From NCBI GenBank assembly GCA_022575985.1, contig JAKSXM010000014.1:24056001-24120000 (forward strand): 64,000 nt of DNA. The letters run 5' to 3'. Within the stretch, counting starts at the first letter, position 1; each line of letters begins with the position of its first letter. Of the stretch, positions 23,401 to 36,999 are shown one piece after another. Under the pieces are notes generated by a model, which saw only the letters and a list, made by a program, of their open reading frames with translations, searched no databases and was not told the origin of the DNA. A program made the position numbers and the translations under genes. The DNA is from Anagrus nilaparvatae (Eukaryota; Arthropoda; Insecta; Hymenoptera; Mymaridae).

Positions 23401-24609
23401 AGGTATTTTGAAGAATAATTAATGTTATAAGTGAAAAGTTCTTGATTTATAGTACGTCAGGTGAAAATTTAAATTTACTCGCTATTTCGTGTTACACTGT
23501 TAACCTATATTTAGATTCTCTAATAAAATGTTTAATTTTAAGATTTATTTATATTTTATTTACGATTTATCATTGTTCTTTAATCGTATTATATAAATCA
23601 ATAAAATTAAATAAGTTTTTTATGATTTAATTGAGTTTTAACTGTTTCAAGATTATACAAATTATTTTAAAAATTACTTTAAAAAAAAGGTGCCCAGAAA
23701 AAATATTCTAATATTATAAAAATATGAGCTTTGCCCAAAATACAAAAGTATTTGTATAGGTGCAAAAATCACATTTGTATTTTCTCCGAGTCTCATTGAG
23801 TCAGAATTGAGTAATACCATTCCTAGAAATATGCAAACAAAAATCATAATGTAAAATGGAAATGATTTTTTGCATACCTTAGCATTAAATGACTCTCCAT
23901 AAAATTTGTTTCATTCTGCACCAAAGCAGGCAAAAAAAACTATTTTCGTGTCAAAATTTTTGCACCCTTAATTTTTAAATAACTGTTTAGAACAACATGC
24001 AGAAAAGTATTTAAAATAAAGTATAATAGACTTTTAAAAAGTTATTTTTTTTAAAGCTTCGAATATTTTTAATTTTATCGTAATTAAATTAATATAGCAA
24101 TTGATAAAATTTAATTAAAAACGTTTATTTTGGTATTATTTATAAAATAATAAAGAAAAATGATATTAAAATTGTGACATAATAAAAATATCGTTCTGTA
24201 CTGAAATAACACGACGATCGTAAAAATTAACAACAACTAAAAAAAGAGTTTATCATTACTTGCAGGAAATGGTGGCCTCTTCAATTTTTTTTGCTCAGAA
24301 TCAAATCGTTAATCAGTGACATTAAATTATTTTTATTTATTATTGACAGTTAGTGATAATAAAAAGATGCAAATGTTTTAAAATTGGTGACAAAGTATTT
24401 TAGAGTTTGACGTATAGAACGTCTTCTGTTTTATGTCATCAACGAGTTTTATGTTTTCGTTTATTCAATATAAATTATGATTGCTTCATTATTTAAATAG
24501 AGCGAAAACCAAGATTCCCCAATTTTCTCAGTATTTTTGAAGGTTTATTGAATATATTGCTTGCTCTGACAAATTCGTCAAATTTTTTTTTTTAATATGA
24601 TTTTAAAAG
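20481..24609. other. Non-coding, with a possible retroelement scrap and a GC-rich spot
   Basis: A G run lies at about 20678-20693. Just before it, 20500-20650 reads on the minus strand like a short broken coding fragment (E-N-F-F-E-Q-M-K-L-M-L-L-R). At 22580-22620 the phrase GAGGCCTCAAAATAGACGAA followed by ACGTCGACC resembles a retroelement 3' region. At 23108-23165 there is a compact GC-rich block with a CCGGAAATACCGG hairpin. The rest is AT-rich and holds no supported gene. Confidence 0.4.
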
Positions 24610-24921
24610 TACACTGAAAAATAATTCGCTTGCGGCCACCAGAATTTCGCTCGCCGTTAGCAAAATGGAATTTTTTTTTATACTTAAAAGGTTGCTCAAA
24701 GGATTGCAAATGACTTGAAACGTTAAAAAAAAATTTTGCTTCTTTAGGATAGACGCGCAGCGCTATGAAAAGCCTAAAAAGAAAATTCTTAGAAATAAAG
24801 TAAAAAAAATTTTCCGATTTCGTTTATGTGGCAAGTCATTTGCAATGGTTTTAAAAAGAAAAAAAAATTCCTGCTAGCCAAGCGGAATTCCGCTAACCGC
24901 AAATTGATTTTTTTGTCAGTA
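24610..24921. mobile_element. MITE-like element with imperfect TIRs
   Basis: The left end TACACTGAAAAATAATTCGC and the right end, ending TTTTTTTGTCAGTATA, are imperfect inverted repeats. The similarity continues inward (GCGG..., then a Lys/Phe-like poly-A or poly-T block, then TTGCAAATGACTTG against CAAGTCATTTGCAA). The ends are next to TA, so a mariner-type MITE of about 310 bp is likely. A similar end (TTTTTTTCAGTGTA) occurs alone near 28332-28345. Confidence 0.6.
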
Positions 24922-25846
<925 letters not shown>

Positions 25847-26264
25847 TAAAAAATTATAAAAAACCCATTAATTTTATAACTAAGATATATAATTACAAAA
25901 TATAGAAAAAAAAAAATTTTTTTTATTCCTTGAATTTTAAATAACAAAAAAAAAGTACTCGTATTGTTAAATTATAATTTAAACCATTATAATTTTCGTT
26001 TATACTATAACGTAATATTATTTTAATGTTCGTGGTTTTTCGCTTTCTTGAATTAATTCTTTATAATGTAATAATATAAAAAAATTGTCAGTTGTACTGT
26101 TACGAGATATGGTACACTTTACCTTGATTATTATTAATTTTACACTGTGAAGAGAAAAGTTATAAAGTAATAATCTGTTTTTGAAAATTATAAGCAAAAT
26201 TAGCTGAGTTAGTATTACAACAAAATTTCATAAAAAAATTCAAGGTAATTATTTTTTGACAAAA

Positions 26265-26555
26265 AAAAACTTATAACTGGTTTATGTGTTCATACAACCA
26301 ACGAGTATGGAAAGTGTTCACTTATAACAATTTTAAAATATGCTCCCTAATTTAAGTAGGTTCTAGAAACGAATTTATAAAAGTCCCTAAATTGAAGTTA
26401 TCCCAAGTCTATAAACCTAAAGATTCTAGGGTCACTAGAACTTCTTAAATCGAAAATATTCTAAGTCTATTTGACCCCCTTCGTTCGGCTGAATGGGACT
26501 GTTTCGGGTACGCTTCCTATAAACATATTTCATGTTAAAATTTGTATATTTCGAA
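26265..26555 (-). repeat. Family A copy, about 290 bp
   Basis: In reverse orientation it begins CTTATAACTGGTTTATGTGT, followed by CAACCAACGAGTATGG and GTGTTCACTTATAAC. It ends GGGTACGCTTCCTATAAACA with ATTTCATGTTAAAA. It lacks the minisatellite blocks of the long copy and represents the short, simple form of the family. Confidence 0.65.
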
Positions 26556-27056
26556 AAATAATTTGGATTATGGACAAGGGAAAAGATGATATTAAAGGTT
26601 TCAGAATAGCAAGTTCGAAAAATAAAAATATTTAAAAAAATAAATTCTTTTTAAAATAAAATAAATTATTAATTTTTTTAAAAATTGGTAAAAATGAGTC
26701 AAATAATTCGTAAATAAAAACTTATTTTTAGATGTTTAATTTTACATAGATAGGTTACATTTGGAGCAGAGCATTATTCGACTGTTTTTATTAAATTTTG
26801 TGAATTTACTGAACCCATAACCGTTTTAAAATTGAAAAAAATGAACGCTTAATAGCATTTAGGGTAAAAAAGTTTTTGAAAGATTTCCTAAAAATAAAAT
26901 TTCATTTTTTTTCACTAAAAAACGTCTTTTTTTATATAGAGTGTACATAAAATAAAATCAATTTTAATTTCTATTAAATTTCATAAGCTCTAATATTTCA
27001 CAATAAAATTTTCAACCGGTAATTAAAACATTAATTGTAGAAGTAAATACTGTAAA

Positions 27057-27060
<4 letters not shown>

Positions 27061-27095
<35 letters not shown>
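27061..27095. repeat. (TC)n microsatellite
   Basis: An uninterrupted TC dinucleotide run of about 35 bp inside the KAT7 intron. A similar CT run lies at 36956-36992. Confidence 0.9.
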
Positions 27096-27098
<3 letters not shown>

Positions 27099-28979
27099 TT
27101 TTTATTTAAAAACCTTTAACTAGGTTAAGAATGCTTTCTATACATCGATACAATTTATGTTGCCAAAAAATTTTTATACATGGTATTATGTTATGCAGTT
27201 TATACAATACTTAAATGCATATATAGACATTTTTAACATTAAATTTACTTATACAATTCGAAAACTTTTTTTTTACCTGCAAAAAAAACTGCATAATCTT
27301 AAATTTACTTCTTTTACAATTCATCCCCTTACTGTATATATTTTTTATATATTCACACCAATATTATTATAAAAAGAAAAAAAAAGAGCTGCAATTTTTT
27401 TTTTCTTTTTAAAATAAAAAAAAGAAATTTTCTTTTTGTGTAAAAAAATTCTTTTCTTTATTTTTTATATAAAAAGAAAATGTGTCTATAGACACATAGT
27501 ATTATAAACACTTTTTTTTATACTTCAACATGCATATTTTATTTTTCCTTTTTTTTCTAACCACATAATATCAAGAAAAGAAAAGATAAACTGAATGTAA
27601 ACCTTACTTAAGGTCAAAATCTTCTTTTTTTATTTCACCCTTCAGCAATTTATTTTTTTTTTAGTGTTTAATAAATTTGTATGAAGAGTAAAAATAAAAT
27701 TTTTTTTCTTTTATTTTCTTTTTCTCGAGTGTTTACAGTTAAATTAAGATGCAGACAAAATTTTTTTTTTTTTTTGCTCATATATATTTTAATTTGTGAA
27801 TTAAATAATATTAACGAACACACCTAATTATAAACTTAAAATATATGGGTTGATTCAGTTAATTTTGGATAATTTAGATTTTTTTTTCTAATTTTTATTT
27901 TGGATAAGTGTATATTCAAAATATTAATTTAGGTTCTCTTTTACCAGCCTGCTTTTTGTATTCTGTTAAAAGTAACTCCTATAAAATGAAAAAAATTGTT
28001 TTCAAATTCATCAGTCTAAATTTCCCCATGAGTTTTGAAAAAAAAATTTTAATGTTTTATTTTTTCGGAAAATATAAATAAAAAAGAGATTTATTGATTG
28101 AAAAAAAGATTTATAAAAATGCCTAAAAACCTAAAATTTTATAGGTATCGATAATTCCTAAAATTAAAATTTCTCAAAAAGAGCAATAGTTCTAGTTTTT
28201 TTCCGGATTATTGTATCAGATAAAAAGTATTTAAAATGAGTAGAATAAATCCGCTTTTGTCACCATTTTAGGATAAATTTTCGTTCAATACAGGTGTGCG
28301 CAAGTAGAAAGACTCCGCTTAAGGCAAGTAGATTTTTTTTCAGTGTACCAAAAAATAAATTAATTTCAAAAATTTAGAATTTACAATTAAAAATCACTTT
28401 CAGCCTGTAAATTTTCATTTTGGATGAATCCAATTTTCACGCTAATTTACCCAAAACCATGAAGGACAAAATCATTTCTAACTGAACCCTCAACAATTTT
28501 ACCTTTGTGATGTCAAAGTACTATTAAAATTTAGGTAAAAAAAACTAAAAATTTTCTATTATACAAAAAATAATTACTAAAAAATTTTCCCCAAAAATAT
28601 TATCCGAATCACCCCATATACGCAAAAAACTTATTTATTTTTTTCGTACCTCAAATATTATATTTTATCCATTACATGAATAGACGTATATAAAATTTTA
28701 TAATGATATCATTTTCATTGATACTTACTACCCTTTAAATAAATGATTTCCATCTACGCGTATGTCAGTTTTATATATGAAAATTTTGTTCATTTTAAAA
28801 GAAAAGAGGATACACATACACAGGGAAAAGATTAATCTATGCATGTATATATACAATTTTTTTTATATATACAAAAATATACTTAATATATAACATCGTA
28901 TAAATATACAGAGTGAAAATTTTATTCAAAAAAGAAAAAAAAAAGGAATTTTCTTTTTCCCTTTTATATAACAGTAAAT

Positions 28980-29620
28980 GTAATTTGTAGTCTCTACGAT
29001 GCTTTAAAGCTCTCTATTTCTGTCCCTCTCTCTTTGTAGAAGGTAAAAAACTTCACGTATTATAAGTAGAGAGAAAATTTTTCCCTCTCTCCGAAAAAAG
29101 GAAAAACTACTATATAACTGAATGCAGCATCCTAAATGATCTATATATAGGGAAAATCTTGAATACGCAAAAGAGAGATAGTTATGGAAAAGTGCGACGC
29201 CCGTCGTCTCGCCGCATCGATCGTTTGAAAAGAGAAGGAAATGCAATAGAGAGTGATATCTCTTCTAGTGAGTAAGAGAGATAAGAGATTTTGCAGAGTA
29301 ATCGTATGACCTCTCGTGACCTTTTAAACAAGGGTAGTTGCTTTGGTAGGGCCAAAAACCCGCAAGCTCTCTCTCCCTGCTTTTATTTTTCACTATAGCA
29401 AACCGCCCTGGTTGGCTCGAGCCCGAATGCTGCAACGATCCCGCAGCCAAAAACTTTTACGTTATAATATGTGCCTATATAGAGAAAGATAACAGAAAGG
29501 CTAACGTCCTCCGAATGTTACCCTCTTTGTCTCTCTCTCTCCCTCTCTTTCTCTTTACCTATTTGTATTGTTTGATTGTGCATACATGCTGCTGTATGGA
29601 TCCTTACCACTATTAAAGCT
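28980..29620. promoter_or_regulatory. Possible intronic regulatory region (GAGA/CTCT-rich)
   Basis: Compared with its surroundings this interval is clearly less AT-rich. It has repeated GAGAG/CTCTC runs, a CGACGCCCGTCGTCTCGCCG stretch near 29187 and GGTTGGCTCGAGCCCG near 29411. In insects such GAGA-type runs occur in promoters and enhancers. The short frames on its minus strand (29004-29450) are not convincing proteins. Regulatory function is inference from composition only. Confidence 0.3.
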
Positions 29621-32600
29621 TCTATATAGGCAATAATCAAAGGGAATATTTTACAGGCTTATCGAGCAAATATTATTATCGTTATCGTGATTATATCGAT
29701 ATTATGTAGATACCTTTTGAATGTACATTAATTTTCTTTGATAATTAGGGTACTCGATGTAAAATTATCAACTTATTTTTGTCATTGTTATTTAATAATC
29801 GAAAAAGCTTCAAATTTTTTGTCCAAACATTTTTTCTATTCATTTTTAAAAAAATATTTTCAAACTTGATTTTTTTAACTAATATTTGAAAACATTAAAT
29901 GTATATTTAAGCTTTTTTGAAAAATACGATTCTCTGATAAATATTATGCGTCATATTTTTATTTGAACAATTTGTCAATAATTGGACATTTTGTCAAAAA
30001 TTCTAGGCCTAGAATAGAGTACTCGGTATTGATTATGAACACATTTAATAAAGTATTTTTTAGTCTTTAAAATGAAACCAGAAACCCGCAAAATTGCGTG
30101 AGATATTAAATTTTATGAAATTTATTTTGAGAAAGCTCGAGGAATGCGATTCTAACAGCAATTAAAAAGTTTGTCTAATATGCTAATAAAGTCATAATAT
30201 AAAGTACCTTCCATACATTCGTAGAGTTCTAAAAATTTGATTGTCTTGATGATTGCTTCTAGAATATCCTTTAAAACGACCCAATTAATCAAAATAATGT
30301 TCTTGCATTTAGTAGATCATCAATTATTCCGTGCAAGCTGGAAAATCGATAATCAACTTATAAGTAACCACTTTCTGAAAGCCGTTGTCTAAAAATTCGA
30401 ATTAACAAAGTCAATCAGAATAATAAATCCAGCTGATCCCCCAATTACCCTCACCTATTTTTAATCCCATTCAAAACATACCAACATCCTCTATAAATAC
30501 ATAAATTATTTATTGCAAATAATGTCATGTGCAGCAATAAAAAAATGTAGTAATAAAATTTAAAAAAATTTGGCTTGTCTCTCTGATGATAAAAAATGTT
30601 ATAAATTTATTATTATCACGATAAACTTCCAGGATATCCGTAAAAAATTTTTCCAAATAAGATGTGTGTATATATAAATAACAGTAAAAGATTCATACAT
30701 AGACAGGAAATGGTAATGATATAAGCAGTTAACGATTCGGAAGAAATATTTTTTGAAATATTAAAAAATATTACTTATTTTTATATTTACATAATTTAAA
30801 AAAAAAATTTTTTGTGTTAAGTACCCCAAAAATTAAACAAATAAACGTAATTTACCAAGAAAACAAACTAACAGGAGAATTGTACTAACTGTGAGGGCAA
30901 CGTTTATAAAATAATATGAACATATATTTTTTATGTTTTAAAGCTACTTTATTTTTAATAATGCGGGTGTATTATATTCAATTTCAAAATAAAAATTTTT
31001 GAGTTATTTATTATTGTACTTTATTTATTCTGTACTTAAAATATGAATGATATTTAATTTATCAGTGTCCAAATTAAATTGATTTTTTTTTTTTGGTCTA
31101 TAGGCCAAAACTCTTATGAAGAATTTATTTTTTTTAATTTATTTAATGGGTTTATGATGGTATGTGACCAAATACTTCAAAAAAAATGTCGATTTTTTCA
31201 TTTTTTAGATATTGAGTCTTGATGCAATTTAAAATTTTTGACATTAATAACGTATTTTAATCAATTTTTTTAAAAATATTGGTATCAAGGGTTCCACTCC
31301 AATACATGGGTTAATGTACTATAGTTTTTGCAAAAATTTGTATTTATGCATTATGTTTATAACATCTTTGACTTTAAATCTACATGGAAAAGAATTTTAG
31401 CCTCGCCTCGAGCCTCGCAGAACAGTTACGCGATTTCGGGCTTAAAAGTACCCTACGTTTCCAAGGGTGCGGGACCGAACTTAAAAGAGATGTATAGTGT
31501 TAATTAGTGTTTATTACTGCCAACCCATAATTTTTTTTTCGTTATTTAACTTCGAAAAAACCACATCCAGCACCCAAATTGGAATTTTTGACAACGTTCC
31601 AATAAAAAAAGGCAGATTTTGGACAGCAAACGGGTTTCCTAATCCTAGTCCTGCAAAAATTCTTATATTCTAACCAATTAATTTCACTCGCAAAAAAATA
31701 TTTATCGCAAACTATCGCCTATCTATACAGAACCGCACATGTGGTATCTAACGTTAATAAACTGAAAAATATATTACTTAACGCTTTTAGCGTGAACCAC
31801 AAATATGGTATCGAATGTTCATAAACTAAAAAAAAAAAAAAATTATCCCGATGCTTATATGCAATGTAATTATGCGTTAAGTATACCACATAATAATTAT
31901 GCGGTTTATGTTAATTTTGATTCTACCTTCATCGACTTACTTCTTTGATGAATTATGAATATAAATTAAGTATTCTTATACATAGAAAATAAAAACAAAA
32001 AACTCAAGTATACTAAAAATTACTTAAAATATCTATATATTTAAAAAAATTTTAATTTTTTATTATGACAAAATGGGTCGATTAATATTGTCCTCAGCAA
32101 AATACTATATTTGTTCTAATATAAAAAAAGATTAAATTTTATTCATACAATTAAATTTTATGTATTTAAATAACTCTGTAATAATACTTTAGTTAACCTT
32201 TATAATTATAATGGTTATAGTAAAGCTCGTATGTCCAGCTTTGATCATCTCATTTAATGGATACAATAGTTTAGTATCGTTTGATAATTGCACTATATGG
32301 GAACGCCCTCAAATCAAATCATATGATTTTCATGTCATTCTAAATGGTCATTAAATTAAAAAATATTTTATTCCCTATGAATAATTATTATACGTATATA
32401 AAAGCTTATGCTTAGGTAGGTACATATTTTATTAATTTAACAAGGGGATTATCAACTGTTTAAGAAGTCGTGGTAGTTTAAAAATCTTAAAAATAATTCT
32501 CCATGCCTATAAAATAAAGCTTTTTAGGCTAATTTCTAAAAAATGTTGCTATACCTAGTAACCAAATAAGTTGTTAATGGTCTAAGTTTTTTGTTCAGTT

Positions 32601-32849
32601 AACCAAGTACCCATTTTTGGTAAAAATGAGCAATTTTTTAATTTTTGACAAAGTTACAAGTTTTTATCAAAATAGGTTTCTTGGGTCTTAAAAATTATTT
32701 GCAATCTCCAGTTTTCCAAAAATTCTTTGCTCGTCTGATTTCCATTATTTATTGCGAGATGTGATAATTTAAAGTCAGATTACCAATTTAAGATTTTTTA
32801 GAAAATTCAAATTTTAAACACCATCTTTGCAGAACTATGTCACGGAAAC

Positions 32850-34400
32850 CTCTATAGCTAAGTAGGACAGCGAATGACATTAAACGGGTATAGCGCACGA
32901 CAAAAGGGCATATCCCGGATAACTTCAGTCCTAAGACTCAGCTACACCAGACCTCAGGTAACCAAGCCGGGAAAAACCATCTACCCACTGGCAATCTCTG
33001 TGGGACCTTTACACCGTGATATTACTCATTAGTGGAAAGATCCTTTGGGTTTTGTAGAGAGACACCGTTACTGCTAGACCGGCTCTCATTAAGAGCTTGG
33101 TTTACCCACAAGGTACCTTTCGGCGGCATGGGCCCACAGACGCGCCTCTTCTGATTATTTGAAGACTTTTTGCCTGAAAGATAAATTTTGATTAGTAAGA
33201 AGAGAAGAAATATTTTAGCAAAGTTCCCTTATTGTTCCATCAGGTCTCCTCACAAAGATGCATATTGCAGAAGCCTGCCAGGTGACGGATCCGACAATCC
33301 TCACCCGAGCAACCTTATGAGGCTAATTTCAACTGGGGTCCAGTCTCAGACACTCCAACTTATGACCCCGAGACTAGTTGCTTTCAAAGAAGCGTTCTTC
33401 ACAAGATTTGATATACATAACTTCATCACAATAGTCGGAGAACACCTCACATGTTTCCTTAGATTTGGACACTAGCAGACTTGGTGTTTGTTCAATCTCT
33501 GTTCAATTGGTCTCTCCGACAGCACCTATGAGAGATTCTCTGATGGCATCCTATCTTAGACACTTAAGTATGAGGTGATGCGGGTTATCTGGCCCTTACC
33601 CGCAATCACACTCATCAGTTTGGGTAATTATATTTCGCTTTATAAGATACTCTTTGAAGTTTCCATGCCCAGATACAACCTGCACAAGATTGTGACAAGG
33701 CTGAAACCAAGACAGGTTACTTCTTACTTTGACGTCGTTGAAGAAGGCGTAGGTATCTCTTCTCTTTGAGGTGGCATCCCATCTTCTTTGCCATTCCTCA
33801 TACGCAATGAACTTTAGCTCTGTGACTTTGTCCCCATCATCAGAGTCTAAGTTCCTGCCATAAAAATTAACTTTGCCCGTCTTCCTAAAAACATATCTCG
33901 CGGCAGCCATGTCTACTTCCACGTCACCTGGTAATACTCTTGCGATCACTTGCAGGGTATTATTTGATGTCTTGAAGTAGGCCCTAGTAATGGCATGTAG
34001 TGCACTATTTATTTTTCTCTTATGGCTCTCATTACACAGGTCCCAGGAACCTGAAGTGGAATATGTGATCGTAGGAACGAAGAAGCTCTATATATTATCT
34101 TTGCCGCTGGGAATTTTATTCCCCAATATGTTCCTGACATTTTCTTAAAGTCATTGAACATTTTCAATTTGCGTCCCTTAAGATTGGCGCAATGGGCATC
34201 GATTCCTAGGTCAATGTCGAAGTAGATACCTAGGTATTTGACAGATTTTCTAAAGACAATATTTTTAGCGTTTAGCCTTATTGTTGGGTTTTTGTCCAAC
34301 TTCTCAAAATTGAGGGATTTTTTCCGTTTGCCATTACGAATATCTTTTTTAAGGTAAGTGGCTTCCGTTTTGAATTTGGAAACCTGAAGAGTTGAAAATT
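32850..34400 (-). mobile_element. R1-clade LINE, 3' part (RT end, C-terminal domain, 3' UTR)
   Basis: Reading on the minus strand, 34299-34400 gives the K-F-K-T-E-A-T segment that follows the RT palm in R1-type elements, then K-Y-L-G-I-Y-F-D. Next comes W-G-I-K-F-P-A-A-K-I-I-Y-R and, after a frame change, the C-terminal part at 33596-33949. That part ends G-H-G-N-F-K-E-Y-L and a Cys-rich C-x-C-G...H-H knuckle near 33560-33600. Several stops and shifts interrupt it. The relatively GC-rich 32850-33190 follows and is probably the 3' UTR. The element lies antisense to KAT7 in its giant intron and is not functional. Confidence 0.82.
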
Positions 34401-35246
34401 TGCATCAACTATTTATTAAATCAACGATGGGTTGCCTTTTTTTTCATAATAATAAAAATTGCCTAAGTATTATCTGTCGTGTGTGACTTCGTTAACTCGT
34501 CTATACTGACGCGTTTCGAAACTCTTGTCTCATCTTCTGGGTAAATTATTTACACATTTTACACTAACATAACACATAAAAATACTTATTATATTTTACA
34601 CTACATGTGTTTAAAATCATTGCGAGTGCTCGCTGTTAAAGCCCGCTTGTCACTGATATTAAATTTTAATTTTATTTTTATTTTTAACTTTATTTAAATT
34701 TTATGATGTTATTGTTATTATTATTAATTGTTTATGTCGAAGTTCAAATATTTAATAGCTAAATGATACAGGGTGTTTTAGTTGATCATTTAGTATGTTG
34801 GCCTTATGTGGCCCTGTATATTTCAAACTCTTCATGTGCATCTATTATTTGTCCTTTTTCACAGATAAAAAGAGGTGTCATATTTTTTTCCAAATTTGTG
34901 CAATAATGTTTTTTGCTGAGTAGATTTTTAGTGAAGTTGGATCTTTTTTATCTATGCCTTGATCTGACGCTGTGTATGAAGAATATTTTCTTCTTATTTA
35001 TCTCTATATTGGCACATTGGTGGTATATGTTCTGGATATCTCTTGGAAAATCTTCTACCCGTTTGCCCAATATAAAAACTATCACAGTCATTACATAATA
35101 ATTTATATACGCCAGATTTGTCTTCTAAAGGTACTTTATTCCTATCTCTTAATAGCTTTGATTGTTGGTCTAGAACACAACGTTGATGTTGCATTTCTTA
35201 AGTGTGTTAACAAGGATGTATGGCGTGAAATTCATTTCTTTTCAAT
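34400..35246 (-). mobile_element. Penelope-like element 3' fragment with GIY-YIG domain, inserted in R1
   Basis: On the minus strand, 34994-35194 encodes a GIY-YIG nuclease core: K-S-G-V-Y-K-L, C-N-D-C, F-Y-I-G-Q-T-G-R-R-F and P-E-H. This module follows the RT in Penelope-like elements, and the C-x-x-C between its two strands is typical of them. Upstream (35195-35246) is the degraded linker (T-P-Y-I...N-I-N-V-V-F). Downstream, after a frameshift near 34980, comes a D-A-H-E-E-F-E-I-Y...I-L-N-D-Q segment around 34780-34850, typical of the C-terminus. The RT is absent, so this is a 5'-truncated, dead copy. It separates the two halves of the R1 element and so is the younger insertion. Confidence 0.85.
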
Positions 35247-36150
35247 TTTGTCTAGTCTTCTAGCCTTAACTATGACGATCAGATCGTTACATACGCAACA
35301 TACTCAACGTTCGCTTCGTTGAGTTTCTTTAGAAGGATATCAAATTGGATATTTCATAAGGAAGGTCCGAGTACAGAGCCTTGGGGACAGCCCTTAGTTG
35401 GTGCCTTAGAGATTTTACCACTACCCCAAGAAAGCGTAATTTTCCTGTTTTCAAAATAATAAGAGATTACGTTGTAAACGTTTTGTGGTACTGATGCTTT
35501 CTCAATTCTTTAAGCACCATGGGCCACCAACGTTGTCAAATGCTCCCTTGATGTCGAACGAAATACCAATAGCATGGTTTTCATCGGAGTCTCTAAGAAC
35601 ATTTCTCATGTGCACTATAGCGTCTTCAACGCTCTTGTTTCGCGTAAAGCCATACTGATTTTTACTTATTTTATCCGCGGCTATTACGCTTTCTTCGAGC
35701 CATAGCTTGATGAGCTTCTCATACCATTTACTATGAGTTGATGAAAGGCATAGGGGCCTATAAGATTCTTTTAATTCAGGTTCTTTGTCGCCTTTAGGAA
35801 GTAGCCATAAAAACCTTTCTTTATATTCATCAGGAAAGACGCCACACACCACTGTGTGCCATTTTCAAGTAACGTGTTAAAAAGTATGAGGAAATGTTCT
35901 TCGTTTACCTTGAAGGCAACCTTTAGAGCCTTTACCTCGATGATATCGAGCCCGGGTGCTTTACTGTTGTAAACATTTTTTTGAAACTTGAGCTTGCACA
36001 AAATTTAGAATGTTTTTCAATTAACACAATCTATCTTGAACGTTAGAAGTAAATCAGCTTCACTGATGCTCACCGATTATAGCGCAAGAAGAATTATTCT
36101 CTTCGTCCGTTTTACCACTATGCCAGTGATTTGCAGGATAAAATTTTTTG
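35246..36150 (-). mobile_element. R1-clade LINE, RT domain part (disabled)
   Basis: The minus strand encodes reverse transcriptase motifs in order: A-P-G-L-D-I-I-E-V (about 35930-35955), K-G-D-K...S-Y-R-P-L-C-L-S-S (about 35750-35800), Q-Y-G-F-T and S-F-D-I-K-G-A-F-D-N-V (about 35530-35660). Then come K-G-C-P-Q-G-S-V-L-G-P (about 35361-35395) and the catalytic-loop region (about 35285-35300). At that loop a single-base deletion plus a substitution removes the paired aspartates and throws the frame. A further stop follows the L-G-P motif. Upstream sequence to about 36150 is barely recognisable, and the endonuclease and ORF1 are missing, so the copy is 5'-truncated. Confidence 0.85.
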
Positions 36151-36954
36151 ATCCGTTTTAAAAGTCGTTTTAGGCAAAAACAGATACCATTTTAGTGTTC
36201 CTCAATAAACACTGGTAAAAGATAAAAATGTTAAAATACTTGCAAAGCATAGCCTCAAAATTTCGTTGGAAAAGTATAAGACCCATCAGCAAAAAATAGC
36301 GACTACTAAGTAGGAGTCCATGCCTATACAATAAGTTGAACGTTTTAAGTTTGAATTTTCGACATTCTTTGCCTAAACGAATTAAAAATATCGCATAACA
36401 CATGAAAATAATGATTTAAACACTTGCAACACTTCACTCTGATGTCATAACTATAAATTTCCTTTGATATTCTTGGCTCATATTTATTATATATTTGGCT
36501 AATTTAATATTTATATTCTATGTTGTTAGCTAAAAATCTAAATAAAAAGTTATAATTTAATGACAGTACGACATAAAATTAAAAAGCGGATTATTTGACC
36601 TGGTAGACAGTGTTTATTTAACGTTTTAGTATTTATACATCAAGTCCAAAAATATAAGCTAGAGTTTAATCTTTTAATAAAACCTCGAATTTGATAATAT
36701 TCGTCAAATTACTTTATAACTATTTAAATTTTTGATGAAAATTAAATTTATTAGAAGAAAAAAATAATTATATTATAATAACATATCTCTTTAAAACAAT
36801 TAAATTGCCTTCTTATATAAAATGAATTTGTGTTATTTTATAAAATCAATAATTTTAATTGAATATCATATATTCAGTTGAGTAAATAGAAATTAGGTAA
36901 AATCGAAGATTTTAATTGTTTTTTTTTCCACGGTTAATAATTTAATCCAATTTC

Positions 36955-36999
<45 letters not shown>

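Noticed and set aside
34765..34785. ACAGGGTGTTTTAGTTG looks like a transposon terminus similar to the one at 14487.
   Set aside because: On the minus strand it encodes part of the conserved Penelope C-terminus (I-L-N-D-Q), and there is no inverted partner.
34913..35322. Plus-strand frames of 61 and 116 codons.
   Set aside because: They run antisense to the Penelope GIY-YIG segment and show no sensible protein features.
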